A program made the translations under genes and the position numbers. From positions 6,209,878-6,273,877 of the forward strand of contig NZ_CP070969.1 of NCBI RefSeq assembly GCF_017086365.1: 64,000 bases of DNA, given 5' to 3'. Positions 52,238 through 62,403 of the stretch are shown here, one piece after another. Position 1 is the first letter of the stretch. Every line of letters begins with the position of its first letter. The notes under the pieces are model-generated. The model ran no database searches and was not told the origin of the DNA. It saw only the letters and a program-made list of their open reading frames with translations. The DNA is from Paenibacillus tianjinensis (lineage in GTDB: Bacteria; Bacillota; Bacilli; Paenibacillales; Paenibacillaceae).

Positions 52238-53401
52238 TTATCTGCTGGAGTGAAGGCCATATAACTCTGCCATGGCATCCAGCAATCTGTTAACCTCTTG
52301 TTCTGTCGAGCTTACACCTACACTTGCCCGCACAGCTCCACTCTCCAGCGTCTCAGCGGCTTGATGAGCTAAGGGCGTGCAATGCATTCCAGCCCGTACA
52401 GCTATGTTGTATCCCCGGTCCAGCCGATGTGCAATATCTGCAGATTCCTGTCCTTCGATTGTAAAAGAAACAATACCGCTCCGCGGAGCGCCGATCGCAG
52501 GACCAAGCAGCCTTATACCAGGAATTGCAGACAATCCCTCCATCATTTTCTGCGTTAATATCCATTCTTGATGATGGATATTTTGTGTGCCCAGCGATTT
52601 TATGATTTTTACACCGGCGAGCAGTCCCGCTATGCCCACTGCATTCTGTGTTCCTGCCTCATAGCGGTCCGGGCGTACCGCCGGTTGTTCGCTGTTTTCG
52701 GATTGGCTGCCGGTTCCCCCGAGCATCAAAGGTTCCAAATCAAGCTCTGGCGAAACATAGAGTCCTCCTGTCCCTTGTGGACCGAGCAAGCCTTTATGTC
52801 CCGGAAAAGCAAGCAAATCAATGTTCATCTCTTTCACATTGATATCCAGTGAACCAGCACTTTGAGCTGCATCGACCAGAAAAACAGCACCCTTAGATTT
52901 GGCGATATCGCCTATGTCACCAATCGGAAGTATACTGCCAAGCAGATTCGAACTATGATTGCAGATCACCATTTTAGTATTAGGTTTGAAGAGCCTATTC
53001 AATTCCTGCAGATTGATTTGTCCCTCTTTATCGACCCGCAAATAATCAACCTCTACCCCCATTGTCCGGCGCAAATATTCTAATGGCCTGCGTACAGAAT
53101 TATGCTCAGTCATCGTCGATATCACATGATGCCCTGGTTGAAGTGTACCCTTAATGGCCATATTTAGCCCCATCGTTGTATTGTGGGTAAAGGCAATATC
53201 CTGGGCATTTGATATTGCAAACAGTTCAGCCAGCAAGGCGCGCGCTCTCACAAGCACCCTACCCGTCCCTATAGCCAGCGAGTGGTTGCCGCGCCCGGCA
53301 TTAGCACCCGAGTGTTCCAACGCTTCCACCATCGCTACAGCCACCTCTGGCGGCTTAGGCCAGGATGTTGCCGCATGATCCAGATATACCAGTGGCTCCA
53401 T
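52238..53401 (-). CDS. Cysteine desulfurase-family aminotransferase (class V)
   Basis: This 387-residue PLP enzyme removes sulfur from cysteine. YLDHAATSWPKP opens the fold, FTHNTTMGLNMAI and VDAAQSAGSLDI hold cofactor contacts, and FPGHKGLLGPQGTGG contains the Schiff-base Lys (near residue 200). The active Cys lies in AGMHCTPLAH near 350. This subgroup (am_tr_V, EF2568-like) commonly sits next to parB in Paenibacillus. Its sulfur acceptor is unknown. Confidence 0.93.
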   Translation of the reverse strand: MEPLVYLDHAATSWPKPPEVAVAMVEALEHSGANAGRGNHSLAIGTGRVLVRARALLAELFAISNAQDIAFTHNTTMGLNMAIKGTLQPGHHVISTMTEHNSVRRPLEYLRRTMGVEVDYLRVDKEGQINLQELNRLFKPNTKMVICNHSSNLLGSILPIGDIGDIAKSKGAVFLVDAAQSAGSLDINVKEMNIDLLAFPGHKGLLGPQGTGGLYVSPELDLEPLMLGGTGSQSENSEQPAVRPDRYEAGTQNAVGIAGLLAGVKIIKSLGTQNIHHQEWILTQKMMEGLSAIPGIRLLGPAIGAPRSGIVSFTIEGQESADIAHRLDRGYNIAVRAGMHCTPLAHQAAETLESGAVRASVGVSSTEQEVNRLLDAMAELYGLHSSR

Positions 53402-53494
53402 TCTCTAACCTCACTTTTCGAGTTTAAAAAACATACCCCTCCATATCCGTGTTAAGGATACCTCAGGATATGTTTTCGGGCAAAGATATTCAAA

Positions 53495-54337
53495 TCAGTT
53501 CCCTAATAGTTCAAGCAGTCTTTCCAGGTCTTGGGCGCTGTAGTAGTTGATTTCGATCTTTCCTTTTTCCTTGCCTTGCTTAATTTTTACCGTGGTTTTG
53601 AATCTTTCACGCAACCCTTCCTCTACATTATCAATGTAAGGATCACGTTTAACAATTTTCGCCTTTACTCCAGCTGTAGGTTTACGATCAAGATTCTTCA
53701 CTACCTCTTCCAGCTGCCTTACACTCCATTGCTGTTCCACGCATTGTTCGGCCAGTTGTTTTACAGTCTCAGAATCTTTCAGTGCCACAATTGCCCGGGC
53801 ATGGCCCATCGAAATTGTTCCACGTGAAACATAATCTTTAACTTCCTCCGGCAAAGTGAGCAGCCGCAAAAAGTTAGCGATATGCGATCTCGACTTACCT
53901 ACCTTCAGAGATAATTCCTCCTGGGTAAGTGAAAATTGATCCATTAAACCTTGATATGCCACTGCAACTTCCATCGCATTCAAATTTTCACGCTGCAGGT
54001 TTTCAATCAGGGCGATTTCCATCACTTGTTGGTCACTCAAACTTCTTACAACAGCGGGAATTGTTGCTTTTCCACAATACTGCGATGCACGGAATCTGCG
54101 TTCACCAGCAATGATTTCATATCCCTTTAACACGCTGCGGACAATAATCGGTTGAATGACTCCATGTTGTCTTATGGACTCGGCCAGTTCTTGAATTGCT
54201 TCTTCATTGAAATCCTTGCGCGGTTGATAAGGATTAGCCCGCAACTGACCCAAAGGTATCTCCACAACCTTATCATCTTCATTGATTGACAAGGATGGAA
54301 TTAGTGCATCTAGACCTTTCCCTAAACGCTTACTCAT
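53495..54337 (-). CDS. parB: Chromosome-partitioning protein ParB/Spo0J
   Basis: This 280-residue CTP-dependent clamp binds parS. It has the N-terminal CTPase region with PYQPRKDF and GERRFRA (about residues 36-83), a helix-turn-helix (LSLKVGKSRSHIANFLRLL, about 138-157) and a C-terminal dimerisation domain. The gene itself contains a parS site at 53816-53831. The start overlaps the parA stop by eight bases. Confidence 0.97.
   Translation of the reverse strand: MSKRLGKGLDALIPSLSINEDDKVVEIPLGQLRANPYQPRKDFNEEAIQELAESIRQHGVIQPIIVRSVLKGYEIIAGERRFRASQYCGKATIPAVVRSLSDQQVMEIALIENLQRENLNAMEVAVAYQGLMDQFSLTQEELSLKVGKSRSHIANFLRLLTLPEEVKDYVSRGTISMGHARAIVALKDSETVKQLAEQCVEQQWSVRQLEEVVKNLDRKPTAGVKAKIVKRDPYIDNVEEGLRERFKTTVKIKQGKEKGKIEINYYSAQDLERLLELLGN
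53816..53831. promoter_or_regulatory. parS site inside parB
   Basis: TGTTCCACGTGAAACA fits the parS consensus TGTTNCACGTGAAACA. A parS within spo0J is also known in Bacillus subtilis. Confidence 0.92.
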
Positions 54338-55091
54338 AAGAGATCACTTCCTTTGCCAACTCTAAGTACACTTCTGCTCCTTTGGAACGGGTATCATACG
54401 TAATAATGGATTGTCCATGCGAAGGAGCTTCGCTAAGACGAACATTACGGGGGATAATCGTTCTATATACCTTCTCCTGGAAATACTTTTTGACCTCTTC
54501 AATAACTTGAATCCCCAGATTCGTTCGGGCATCAAGCATGGTCAGCAGCACTCCCTCAATTTTCAGATGAGTATTAAGATTTTTTTGCACCAAACGCACG
54601 GTATTAAGCAGTTGGCTAAGCCCTTCCAGTGCATAGTATTCACACTGAATTGGAATAATGACCGAGTCTGCCGCAGTGAGTGAATTAATAGTAAGTATGC
54701 CGAGAGAAGGCGGGCAATCAATGATGATGTAATCATAATTACCTTTCACCGCATTGAGCGCCTTTTTAAGCTTTAGTTCTCTGGAGATCGTCGACACTAA
54801 TTCGATTTCAGCCCCTGCCAATTGAATCGTAGCCGGGATAATATCGAGCCCTTCGATCTGCGTCTGTAAAATTGTTTCTTGAGGGTTAGCCTCATTAATA
54901 AGTATATCGTAAATGCAATTTGCTACATCCGCTTTGTTGACGCCAACGCCGCTTGTAGTGTTGCCTTGCGGATCGATATCGACAAGAAGCACTCTTCTCC
55001 CCAGAGTAGCCATTCCGGCACCCAGGTTCACGGAGGTTGTCGTTTTACCAACGCCGCCTTTTTGATTTGCTATGGCAATAATCTTGGACAC
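54330..55091 (-). CDS. parA: Chromosome-partitioning ATPase ParA/Soj
   Basis: This 253-residue ATPase has the deviant Walker A KGGVGKTTTSVNLG (about residues 11-24), LLVDIDPQGN and IIDCPPSLGILT. It cycles on DNA, interacts with ParB and, in Bacillus, controls DnaA. It forms one operon with parB. Confidence 0.97.
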   Translation of the reverse strand: MSKIIAIANQKGGVGKTTTSVNLGAGMATLGRRVLLVDIDPQGNTTSGVGVNKADVANCIYDILINEANPQETILQTQIEGLDIIPATIQLAGAEIELVSTISRELKLKKALNAVKGNYDYIIIDCPPSLGILTINSLTAADSVIIPIQCEYYALEGLSQLLNTVRLVQKNLNTHLKIEGVLLTMLDARTNLGIQVIEEVKKYFQEKVYRTIIPRNVRLSEAPSHGQSIITYDTRSKGAEVYLELAKEVISYE

Positions 55092-55257
55092 TTATTTCAC
55101 CTCGAATTGTTAGAAAGAATCATCTTGTAGTTTCTGAAGTTGTAACGGCGCAGACCGTGAATGAAACGGAATCACTTATTGCAAGAAATATAGACAAATA
55201 TACAGGTAATTATTATCAACGAGTTCATCCGCCGGTATAATTCGATTGTAGTCATAC

Positions 55258-55288
55258 AAAAGGCGGCCAATCACCTCAGGGCCGCCTT
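55258..55288 (-). terminator. Terminator after noc
   Basis: AAGGCGGCCC...GGCCGCCTT stem followed by TTGTATG on the minus strand; the arms are strong but the T run is short. Confidence 0.7.
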
Positions 55289-55304
55289 CAGCTTTTGAAA
55301 CAAT

Positions 55305-56120
55305 TTATCGTTTTGGGATCTGAATCACAATCTCATAATGGTCGCCGCGGTCATTTTCCGAGGTCTTTATTTCCATCCCTGAGCCTGATACCATATCAAT
55401 GGATTGACGAATTGTATTAAGCGCTAGACGAACGTCCTTGGTGTAGGAAACCCGTTTTGATTTTTTGGTCTGGTTAACAGCTTTGTAAAAGGCAATTCGA
55501 GCTTCAGTCTGCTTCACATTCAAGCCCTTGGCAATGATCTCAGCCAGTACTTTCAGCTGCATTTCCACATTGTCCAGAGATAACAAGGAACGAGCATGTC
55601 TCTCTGTGATCTGTCGTTCCATGAGGGCTGTCTTAACTTGCTCGGGCAGCTGCAGGAGGCGTATCTTGTTTGCGATTGTGGATTGGCTTTTCCCTAACCG
55701 CTGTGCCAAGCTTTCCTGAGTCAATTGATGAAGATCAATCAGTTTCTGATAAGCAATAGCTTCCTCAATAGAGGTCAGACCTTCTCGTTGCAAATTTTCT
55801 ATTAATGCAATTGATGCAGCCTGAGAATCATTGAACTCACGAACAATGGCCGGAATGGTCTCCAAGCCGAGCTTCTTAACCGCACGCCAACGCCGTTCAC
55901 CCGCGATAATCTCATACAAAGAATCACGCACTCGCACAACGATGGGTTGAATAACTCCGTGAGTTTTGATGGTCTGACATAGCTCGTCTATCTTCTCATC
56001 ATCAAAAATTGTCCGTGGTTGATAAGGACTGCTAATAACCTCATGAACCGGGATCTGTTTGATCTCTTCTCCGCTGCTCCGCTCGGTAAATCCAAAAAGC
56101 TTGGTGAATTGTTCTTTCAT
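55305..56120 (-). CDS. noc: Nucleoid occlusion protein Noc
   Basis: This ParB-like protein of about 271 residues binds NBS sites and blocks division over the nucleoid. The N-terminal amphipathic stretch MKEQFTKLFGFTE, the CTPase motif PYQPRTIF, GERRWRAVK, and the helix-turn-helix LAQRLGKSQSTIANKIRLL are visible. The ATG at 56120 gives an N-terminus aligned with other Noc proteins and better spacing from AGGTGG than the two upstream candidates. The upstream intergenic space contains a parS. Confidence 0.93.
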   Translation of the reverse strand: MKEQFTKLFGFTERSSGEEIKQIPVHEVISSPYQPRTIFDDEKIDELCQTIKTHGVIQPIVVRVRDSLYEIIAGERRWRAVKKLGLETIPAIVREFNDSQAASIALIENLQREGLTSIEEAIAYQKLIDLHQLTQESLAQRLGKSQSTIANKIRLLQLPEQVKTALMERQITERHARSLLSLDNVEMQLKVLAEIIAKGLNVKQTEARIAFYKAVNQTKKSKRVSYTKDVRLALNTIRQSIDMVSGSGMEIKTSENDRGDHYEIVIQIPKR

Positions 56121-56386
56121 TCCGTTCATAACCACCTAGTTTCGTTATAGTACGATCCTCTTGACCTTGCCTGGAAAAAAGCTTATCGTACAGCATTCAA
56201 TGCAGCCTGGAAACCCCAGGTAAAAAGACGCTCATTTCCGGAAGAAACTCCATTCCAGATAGTCGCTGAAATTCTATCACTATATTATTCTATCACTTTT
56301 CCGCTCATAATCCTATTCTCCATAAAGACCTATTTTTCCTGCATAATAAATTCTGCGTGAAAGCTGTTTAACGCCTATCACAAAAT

Positions 56387-56423
56387 AAAACAACAAGCCC
56401 ATGGATAAAAGGCTTGTTGTTTT
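56387..56423 (-). terminator. Bidirectional terminator after rsmG
   Basis: AAAACAACAAGCC and GGCTTGTTGTTTT are perfect 13-base arms, T-rich on both strands. Confidence 0.9.
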
Positions 56424-56462
56424 GCTTGCTATAGAACGCAGCTTATTTTCACCTATTTACAT

Positions 56463-56478
56463 TGTTTCACGTGAAACA
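56463..56478. promoter_or_regulatory. parS site between noc and rsmG
   Basis: TGTTTCACGTGAAACA is a perfect 16-base parS palindrome, the loading site of ParB. Confidence 0.97.
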
Positions 56479-56479
56479 A

Positions 56480-57202
56480 TCAGATTAGTGGAGATTTGGC
56501 TGGCATTCCTGCTTTGCGGGGATATTTAGCAGGTGTGGCTCCTGTTTTGCGGATCATGACGATATGCCGCGCCGATTCCTCTACAGGCAGGCTAAATGAC
56601 TCAACTTGCTTGAGTTCAGCCCGCAATTCCTTGAGGCTTCTTTTGGCTTCTGTTAATTCCTCGGCAGGATCATTACCCTTCATCGCTGCAAAAATACCAT
56701 CTTTTCGCGTGAACGGAAGACAGAATTCATTCAGCAGTGATAAACGTGCCACAGCACGGGCAGTTACTACATCATATGCGTCACGATGCACGAATTGTCT
56801 AGCTACATCCTCTGCCCGGCCATGAATAAGCTCTACTCCGATTAATCCTAAAGTGTCACAAATATGCTGGAGAAACGAAATTCTTTTACTTAAAGAATCC
56901 ACAATTGTCAGCTTTAAATGAGGGAAACAAATTTTCAAGGGAATACCAGGAAATCCTGCTCCTGATCCGATGTCTGCCAGACTTTTTACATCATCCATGT
57001 TTAAATAGAATGCAAGAGAAAGCGAGTCGTAAAAATGTTTCATATAAACCTGACTACGTTCAGTAATTCCCGTAAGGTTCATCTTCTCATTCCAAGAAAC
57101 CAGTTCCTGATAATAAAGCTCAAATTGCTCCAATTGTCGGGGTGCAAGCTGAAGGCCACGCTCCTGCAAAAGTGCAATGAACTGCGCTGAAGTACTGTCC
57201 AT
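56480..57202 (-). CDS. rsmG: 16S rRNA (guanine-527-N7)-methyltransferase RsmG
   Basis: This 240-residue Rossmann-fold methyltransferase has the SAM motif LADIGSGAGFPGIPLKI (about residues 70-86). It modifies G527 in the 530 loop of 16S rRNA; its loss gives low-level streptomycin resistance in several bacteria. It follows mnmG with three bases between. Confidence 0.97.
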   Translation of the reverse strand: MDSTSAQFIALLQERGLQLAPRQLEQFELYYQELVSWNEKMNLTGITERSQVYMKHFYDSLSLAFYLNMDDVKSLADIGSGAGFPGIPLKICFPHLKLTIVDSLSKRISFLQHICDTLGLIGVELIHGRAEDVARQFVHRDAYDVVTARAVARLSLLNEFCLPFTRKDGIFAAMKGNDPAEELTEAKRSLKELRAELKQVESFSLPVEESARHIVMIRKTGATPAKYPRKAGMPAKSPLI

Positions 57203-57205
57203 AAA

Positions 57206-59092
57206 TTATCCTTTCGCCGCCGTTACTCGGTTGTAATGCTCTAAATGCACAAGCAGAATCGAAATGTCAGCCGGTGTGACACCGGCAATCCGTGAAGCTT
57301 GTCCGATAGAAATCGGGGCAATCTTCGTCAGCTTCTGCCGTGCTTCCATAGCCAGTCCATGAATCTCATTATAATTAATATCATCCGGGATTTTCTTCTT
57401 TTCCATCTTTTGCAGCTTTTCCACATGTGCCAGCTGTTTCTCAATATATCCGGCATATTTAATTTGAATCTCTACCTGCTCCTTCATCTCTTCATCAAGG
57501 ATTTCAGGGGCTGGGGATATTTGATCAACAAAGCTGTATGCAAGTTCAGGGCGGCGCATCAGAGTAAGCAAGTTACTGCCATCTACAATAGCTGCAGACT
57601 CAAATGCTGCTAATGCTTCATTGACTTCTACGGGTTTTACTTTTGTTTCTTTAAGCCGGAGAATTTCACGTTCGACTGTTTCCTTTTTATTCAGGAAGGC
57701 TTCATAACGCTGCTGCGGTATCAAACCAATCTCATAACCAATAGGTGTCAGCCGCAGATCAGCATTGTCATGACGAAGCAGCAAACGGTATTCTGCCCGT
57801 GATGTAAGCAAACGGTAAGGCTCATTGGTTCCTTTAGTAACCAGATCATCAATCAGTACTCCAATATAGCCTTGGGAACGATCGAGAACCACCGGTTCTT
57901 TCTCCTGCACTTTACGGGCAGCATTAATACCGGCCATTACACCTTGTCCTGCTGCTTCCTCATATCCGGATGTACCATTAATCTGTCCGGCTGTGAATAG
58001 TCCCGGCAGACGTTTGGTTTCGAGTGAAGGCCACAACTGGGTAGGCACCATCGCATCATATTCAATCGCATAGCCGTTACGCATCATTTCTACCTTTTCC
58101 ATTCCTGGGATGGAGCGAAGCACTGCTAATTGAACATCCTCCGGCAGACTAGTGGAAAGACCCTGTACATAGTACTCCGAAGTGTTTTTTCCTTCCGGTT
58201 CAAGGAAAATCTGGTGCTGTGACTTGTCGCTGAACCGGACCACCTTATCTTCGATGGAAGGACAGTAACGCGGACCCGTTCCTTCAATAATACCTGTAAA
58301 CATTGGAGCACGATGAAGATTGTCATTAATGATCTGGTGCGTCACTGGAGAAGTGTAGGTCAGCCAGCAAGGCAGTTGTTCGTTTTGCGACGATTTCGTT
58401 TCAAAAGAAAAGAACTTCGGCTTATCATCACCCGGCTGAATTTCTGTCTTGGAGAAATCAATCGTATCTTTATGCACACGCGGTGGTGTACCTGTCTTAA
58501 AGCGAACCAGCTCAAAGCCCAACTCACGCAGATTCTCCGACAGTCGGACTGAAGGCTGCTGATTGTTTGGACCGCTCTCATAGGTCAGCTCACCCATAAT
58601 TACTTTTCCGCGCAAATAAGTTCCGGTGGTCAAAATAACTGTCTTACTACGGTATATAGTGCCAGTCTTGGTAATCACCCCGGCGCAACGGCCGTTTTCA
58701 ACGATCAATTCTTCGACCATTCCCTGACGAAGCGTCAGGTTGGGTGTCTTCTCCATTGTTTCTTTCATGGCATGCTGATAAAGGAATTTATCCGCCTGTG
58801 CGCGAAGAGCATGAACGGCCGGTCCTTTACCGGTATTGAGCATCCGCAGCTGAATAAAAGTCTTATCGATGTTGCGGCCCATCTCTCCGCCAAGCGCATC
58901 AATTTCACGGACTACATGTCCTTTAGCCGGACCGCCAATCGAAGGATTACAAGGCATGAATGCCACCATATCCAGGTTAATCGTTATCATCAAAGTGTTG
59001 CAGCCCATCCGGGCTGCAGCCAGTGCAGCTTCGCAGCCGGCATGGCCGGCGCCTATGACCACTACGTCATAGCTGCCTCCTTCATAGCTCAT
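57206..59092 (-). CDS. mnmG: tRNA uridine-5-carboxymethylaminomethyl modification enzyme MnmG (GidA)
   Basis: This 628-residue FAD enzyme with MnmE makes cmnm5U at tRNA position 34. The FAD motif [22 protein letters not shown] lies at residues 9-30 as a GxGxxG pattern, and [23 protein letters not shown] and the [21 protein letters not shown] block follow. Length equals the family norm. Confidence 0.98.
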   Translation of the reverse strand: MSYEGGSYDVVVIGAGHAGCEAALAAARMGCNTLMITINLDMVAFMPCNPSIGGPAKGHVVREIDALGGEMGRNIDKTFIQLRMLNTGKGPAVHALRAQADKFLYQHAMKETMEKTPNLTLRQGMVEELIVENGRCAGVITKTGTIYRSKTVILTTGTYLRGKVIMGELTYESGPNNQQPSVRLSENLRELGFELVRFKTGTPPRVHKDTIDFSKTEIQPGDDKPKFFSFETKSSQNEQLPCWLTYTSPVTHQIINDNLHRAPMFTGIIEGTGPRYCPSIEDKVVRFSDKSQHQIFLEPEGKNTSEYYVQGLSTSLPEDVQLAVLRSIPGMEKVEMMRNGYAIEYDAMVPTQLWPSLETKRLPGLFTAGQINGTSGYEEAAGQGVMAGINAARKVQEKEPVVLDRSQGYIGVLIDDLVTKGTNEPYRLLTSRAEYRLLLRHDNADLRLTPIGYEIGLIPQQRYEAFLNKKETVEREILRLKETKVKPVEVNEALAAFESAAIVDGSNLLTLMRRPELAYSFVDQISPAPEILDEEMKEQVEIQIKYAGYIEKQLAHVEKLQKMEKKKIPDDINYNEIHGLAMEARQKLTKIAPISIGQASRIAGVTPADISILLVHLEHYNRVTAAKG

Positions 59093-59180
59093 CTCTTATT
59101 CCTCCTAATAGCTTCGTATAACAAGCTGAATTATATAGTTTATGCAGAGCAGGGATCCCATACAGGCCCCTTGCTGCATC

Positions 59181-60557
59181 TTATTTGCCTAGACAGAATT
59201 GCGAGAAAATTTGGTCTAGCAGCGAATCAGCAGCGGTATCACCGATAATCTCTCCGAGCTGCTCCCAAGCCAGACGCACATCTATTTGAATCATATCAAT
59301 TGGAACGAACATATCAGCTGCTTCATAAGCATCTTGCAGCGACTTATGCGCTTTTTTGAGCAAGGCAATATGCCGCACATTACTGACATAAGTAAGGTCA
59401 CCGGATTCCAGTTTGCCGCCGAAAAACAGCTCCGAAATGGCTTCCTCCAGCTTATCCAGCCCTTCCTCCTCCAGCACTGACATCGGCACAATGCTCGATT
59501 CATCAAAGAACGTAAGCAGCTTGGCTTTGTCCAGGCGTGGCGGTAAGTCCATTTTATTCATGATGACTAAGGCTTGTCTACCGTGGATTTGTTCCATTAG
59601 TGCCAATTCATCCTCATGCAATTCTTCATTCGCATTAAGGACAAGCAGGATCAGATCAGCATCACTGAAAGCTGCCTTGGAACGTTCTACACCGATTTTC
59701 TCAACGACATCCATTGTTTCCCGAATACCTGCGGTATCGAGCAGCTTCAGCGGGATATTGTTGATCGTTACATATTCTTCTATTACATCACGCGTTGTTC
59801 CCGGAATATCAGTCACAATCGCTTTGTTGTCACGGGCGAGCGCATTAAGCAAGGAGGACTTGCCGACATTAGGGCGGCCGACAATTGCCGTCGTAATACC
59901 TTCACGCAGAATTTTCCCTTCATTGGCCGTCTTCAGCAGCTTATTAATACCTTCCATTACCTCACTGCTTTTCTCTTTAATGAACTCAGCCGTAAATTCT
60001 TCCACATCATGCTCAGGATAATCAATATTCACTTCAATGTGTGCCAGAGTCTCTATAAGGGTATGGCGCAAACTCTTTATCCGCTCGGATAACGATCCAC
60101 TGACCTGTTTCAGGGCAACGGAAAATGCACGGTCCGACTTAGAACGAATCAAATCTATGACCGCTTCCGCCTGAGAGAGATCAATCCGTCCGCCCAGAAA
60201 AGCGCGCTTGGTGAATTCACCCGGCTCGGCTAATCGGATATTCTGCTGCAAAAGCAGATCCATCACTCTTCTGACTGAAATCACTCCGCCATGGGCACTG
60301 ATCTCCACTACATCCTCTGTTGTGAAGGACCGTGGTCCCTTCATTACAGTCACCAGGACCTCTTCCATTCGTTCACCGTCCACCGGGTTAATAATATGGC
60401 CATAATGAACGGTATGGGAAGCAACTTCCGTAAGCGGGGTTGAGCTGCGGAACAAAGGTGCAACCTCAGATATAGCTTCCGGTCCGCTCACGCGGATAAT
60501 TGCAATTCCACCCTCGCCCAGTGCCGTCGAGACGGCAGCAATGGTGTCACTAAGCAT
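59181..60557 (-). CDS. mnmE: tRNA modification GTPase MnmE (TrmE)
   Basis: This protein of about 458 residues has an N-terminal folate-binding domain, a helical domain and an inserted G domain with GRPNVGKSSLLNAL (about residues 227-240), the DTAGIRET switch and NKMD. The C-terminal CLGK carries the conserved Cys. It forms a complex with MnmG. The ATG at 60557 follows GAGGTGAGAAACAGC and is preferred over one four codons earlier. Confidence 0.97.
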   Translation of the reverse strand: MLSDTIAAVSTALGEGGIAIIRVSGPEAISEVAPLFRSSTPLTEVASHTVHYGHIINPVDGERMEEVLVTVMKGPRSFTTEDVVEISAHGGVISVRRVMDLLLQQNIRLAEPGEFTKRAFLGGRIDLSQAEAVIDLIRSKSDRAFSVALKQVSGSLSERIKSLRHTLIETLAHIEVNIDYPEHDVEEFTAEFIKEKSSEVMEGINKLLKTANEGKILREGITTAIVGRPNVGKSSLLNALARDNKAIVTDIPGTTRDVIEEYVTINNIPLKLLDTAGIRETMDVVEKIGVERSKAAFSDADLILLVLNANEELHEDELALMEQIHGRQALVIMNKMDLPPRLDKAKLLTFFDESSIVPMSVLEEEGLDKLEEAISELFFGGKLESGDLTYVSNVRHIALLKKAHKSLQDAYEAADMFVPIDMIQIDVRLAWEQLGEIIGDTAADSLLDQIFSQFCLGK

Positions 60558-60621
60558 GCTGTTTCTCACCTCAATATAGTGTTTAATTTAGAATGTGAAT
60601 GCACTAAATTCTTATGGTTTT

Positions 60622-60663
60622 AAAAAAAGCAATGACCCCTTACATTGGTCAAGGAGTCATTGC
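60622..60663 (-). terminator. Terminator after jag
   Basis: GCAATGAC-CCTT...AAGG-GTCATTGC stem followed by TTTTTTTAAAA on the minus strand; it separates the rnpA-yidC-jag unit from mnmE. Confidence 0.9.
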
Positions 60664-60677
60664 GGCTGTATTTATCT

Positions 60678-61412
60678 CTACTTCAATGTTATAACGACGC
60701 GCCGGTTAGGTTCTTCACCCTTGCTAAGCGTGCTGACTTGACGATGATCCTGCAGCCTGGAGTGAATGATCTTACGCTCCTGCGGCGACATGGGCTCCAG
60801 CACAACCTCTTTACGGGTTCGAACTACACGGCCAGCCAACCGGTCAGCCAGTTCTTCTAATGTCTTCTTACGGCGTTCGCGGAAATTCTCCGCATCCAGC
60901 ACCAGACGGATGAAACTGTCAGAATAACGGTTGGCCACAATATTAGCCAAATACTGCAGAGCATCGAGAGTTTGTCCTCTTCTGCCAATCAGGAGGCCGA
61001 GATCCGGACCGGAGATTTGCAGAATGGTCGATTCCTTGGTATGAACGATTTCCACTTCCACCGTGAGCCCCATGCTCTTGGCGACATCCACAATGAAATG
61101 AACGGCCTCTTGGTAAGCTTCCTCCACCGGTTGTCCGGAATCTTGGCGCGGCACACCGCCGCCAGCCTCCTGTTTGCTCTCTCGTGTTGACTGCTGAGGC
61201 AGTGACGGAGCACTCGCCGCTGACGCCGGTGCGGCTTCGGTAATCAAGGTGAGTTCCACCTTGGCACTTTTCGCACCGATCAATCCAAGGAATCCTTTTG
61301 ACGGCTGTTCAAGTACGTTGACCGTGACCCGGTCCTTTTGAACTCCAAGCTGGTTAAGTCCCCGTTCTACAGCTTCTTCAATGGTTTTCCCTGTTGCGAC
61401 GACTTTGCTCAT
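60678..61412 (-). CDS. jag: RNA-binding protein Jag/KhpB (SpoIIIJ-associated)
   Basis: This 244-residue protein has a Jag-N domain (about residues 3-52: VVATGKTIEEAVERGLNQLG, PSKGFLGLIGAK), a variable Pro/Ser/Gln linker, a KH domain (LGLLIGRRGQTLDALQYLAN, about 140-160) and a C-terminal R3H domain (RKIIHSRLQDH). It binds RNA and affects cell elongation and sporulation. Its start overlaps the yidC stop by four bases. Confidence 0.96.
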   Translation of the reverse strand: MSKVVATGKTIEEAVERGLNQLGVQKDRVTVNVLEQPSKGFLGLIGAKSAKVELTLITEAAPASAASAPSLPQQSTRESKQEAGGGVPRQDSGQPVEEAYQEAVHFIVDVAKSMGLTVEVEIVHTKESTILQISGPDLGLLIGRRGQTLDALQYLANIVANRYSDSFIRLVLDAENFRERRKKTLEELADRLAGRVVRTRKEVVLEPMSPQERKIIHSRLQDHRQVSTLSKGEEPNRRVVITLK

Positions 61413-62317
61413 TTTGACTTTTTGGCTCCCTTCTTTGCTTTGCCGCCATTGCCTTTTGCAGCGGGAGTAACATCCTTGCGGGCGCTTGTATCCTTGCCCT
61501 TCACAAGGTTCACTTCTTTGCCGGTACCGGCAGTTGCGACAGCCAACTTGGTCTTATCGTTGTTGCGGTATAAGAAGTAGTTCTGGATAATGGTGTAAAG
61601 GTTACTGTAGAACCAGTACAACGGCAGTGCTGAAGGGAAGTTGTACGACATGATGAAGATCAATACCGGGTATACCATCATCATGAACTGCATCGGACCC
61701 TGCTGCTGAACCGGATTCATTTTGGTCATCATGCGGGTTTGCAGGAACGTAGTTGCTGCAGCCAGCAATGGCAGAATGAACAGATGGTCAGGTTTACCGA
61801 GCTGAAGCCATAAGAAAGAATGCTCCCGCAGATCAGGGTTATAATAAATCGAGTTGTAAAGCGCGATAAAAATCGGCATTTGCACAATCAGCGGCAGACA
61901 GCCTGCCATCGGGTTAACTTTGTTTTCCTGGAAAAGGCGCATCGTTTCCTGCTGTACCTTTTCGGGCTCATCTTTATATTTTTTCTTAATCTTCTCAAGT
62001 TCCGGTTGAATCGCCTGCATCGCACGCGAGCTCTTTACCTGTTTCATGGTAAGCGGCAAAATTAGCGTACGGACAATAATAACCATTACAAGAACGGCCA
62101 GTCCATATTGTCCATTAAACCACTTTGCGAACGTATCCAGGGCGATGGCGAAATAATATACTACATTACTCTGCCAAAAGCCTCCGTTTTTCAAATCCTC
62201 CGTAGTATGCGTCACTGTAGTCGACGACGGAGAGCATCCCGACAGAACAGCGATCATTAGAACCATTAACCCGAGGAGAAGAAACATTTTTCCTCGTTTA
62301 GTCTTCAATAGAGACAC
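61409..62317 (-). CDS. yidC: Membrane protein insertase YidC (SpoIIIJ type)
   Basis: This 302-residue insertase has a lipobox LSGC (Cys near residue 28), five membrane helices (near 55-75, 125-150, 170-190, 208-228) and the conserved region TLILPLTMKQVKSSRAMQ. A positive C-terminal tail (after about residue 265) can contact the ribosome. It inserts membrane proteins and, as SpoIIIJ, acts in sporulation. The start is GTG behind GAGAGGGGTTTTGAA. Confidence 0.96.
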   Translation of the reverse strand: MSLLKTKRGKMFLLLGLMVLMIAVLSGCSPSSTTVTHTTEDLKNGGFWQSNVVYYFAIALDTFAKWFNGQYGLAVLVMVIIVRTLILPLTMKQVKSSRAMQAIQPELEKIKKKYKDEPEKVQQETMRLFQENKVNPMAGCLPLIVQMPIFIALYNSIYYNPDLREHSFLWLQLGKPDHLFILPLLAAATTFLQTRMMTKMNPVQQQGPMQFMMMVYPVLIFIMSYNFPSALPLYWFYSNLYTIIQNYFLYRNNDKTKLAVATAGTGKEVNLVKGKDTSARKDVTPAAKGNGGKAKKGAKKSK

Positions 62318-62403
62318 TTCAAAACCCCTCTCTTAAACATTCCATTGCACCGTAAATCATACCATAATTATGAATACAAATAAACAAGCCTCTTCCGCAG
62401 CCA

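Larger units (their letters stand above)
56121..56479. other. noc upstream region
   Basis: It holds a bidirectional terminator (56387-56423), a perfect parS (56463-56478) and presumably the noc promoter. No gene is seen. Confidence 0.5.
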
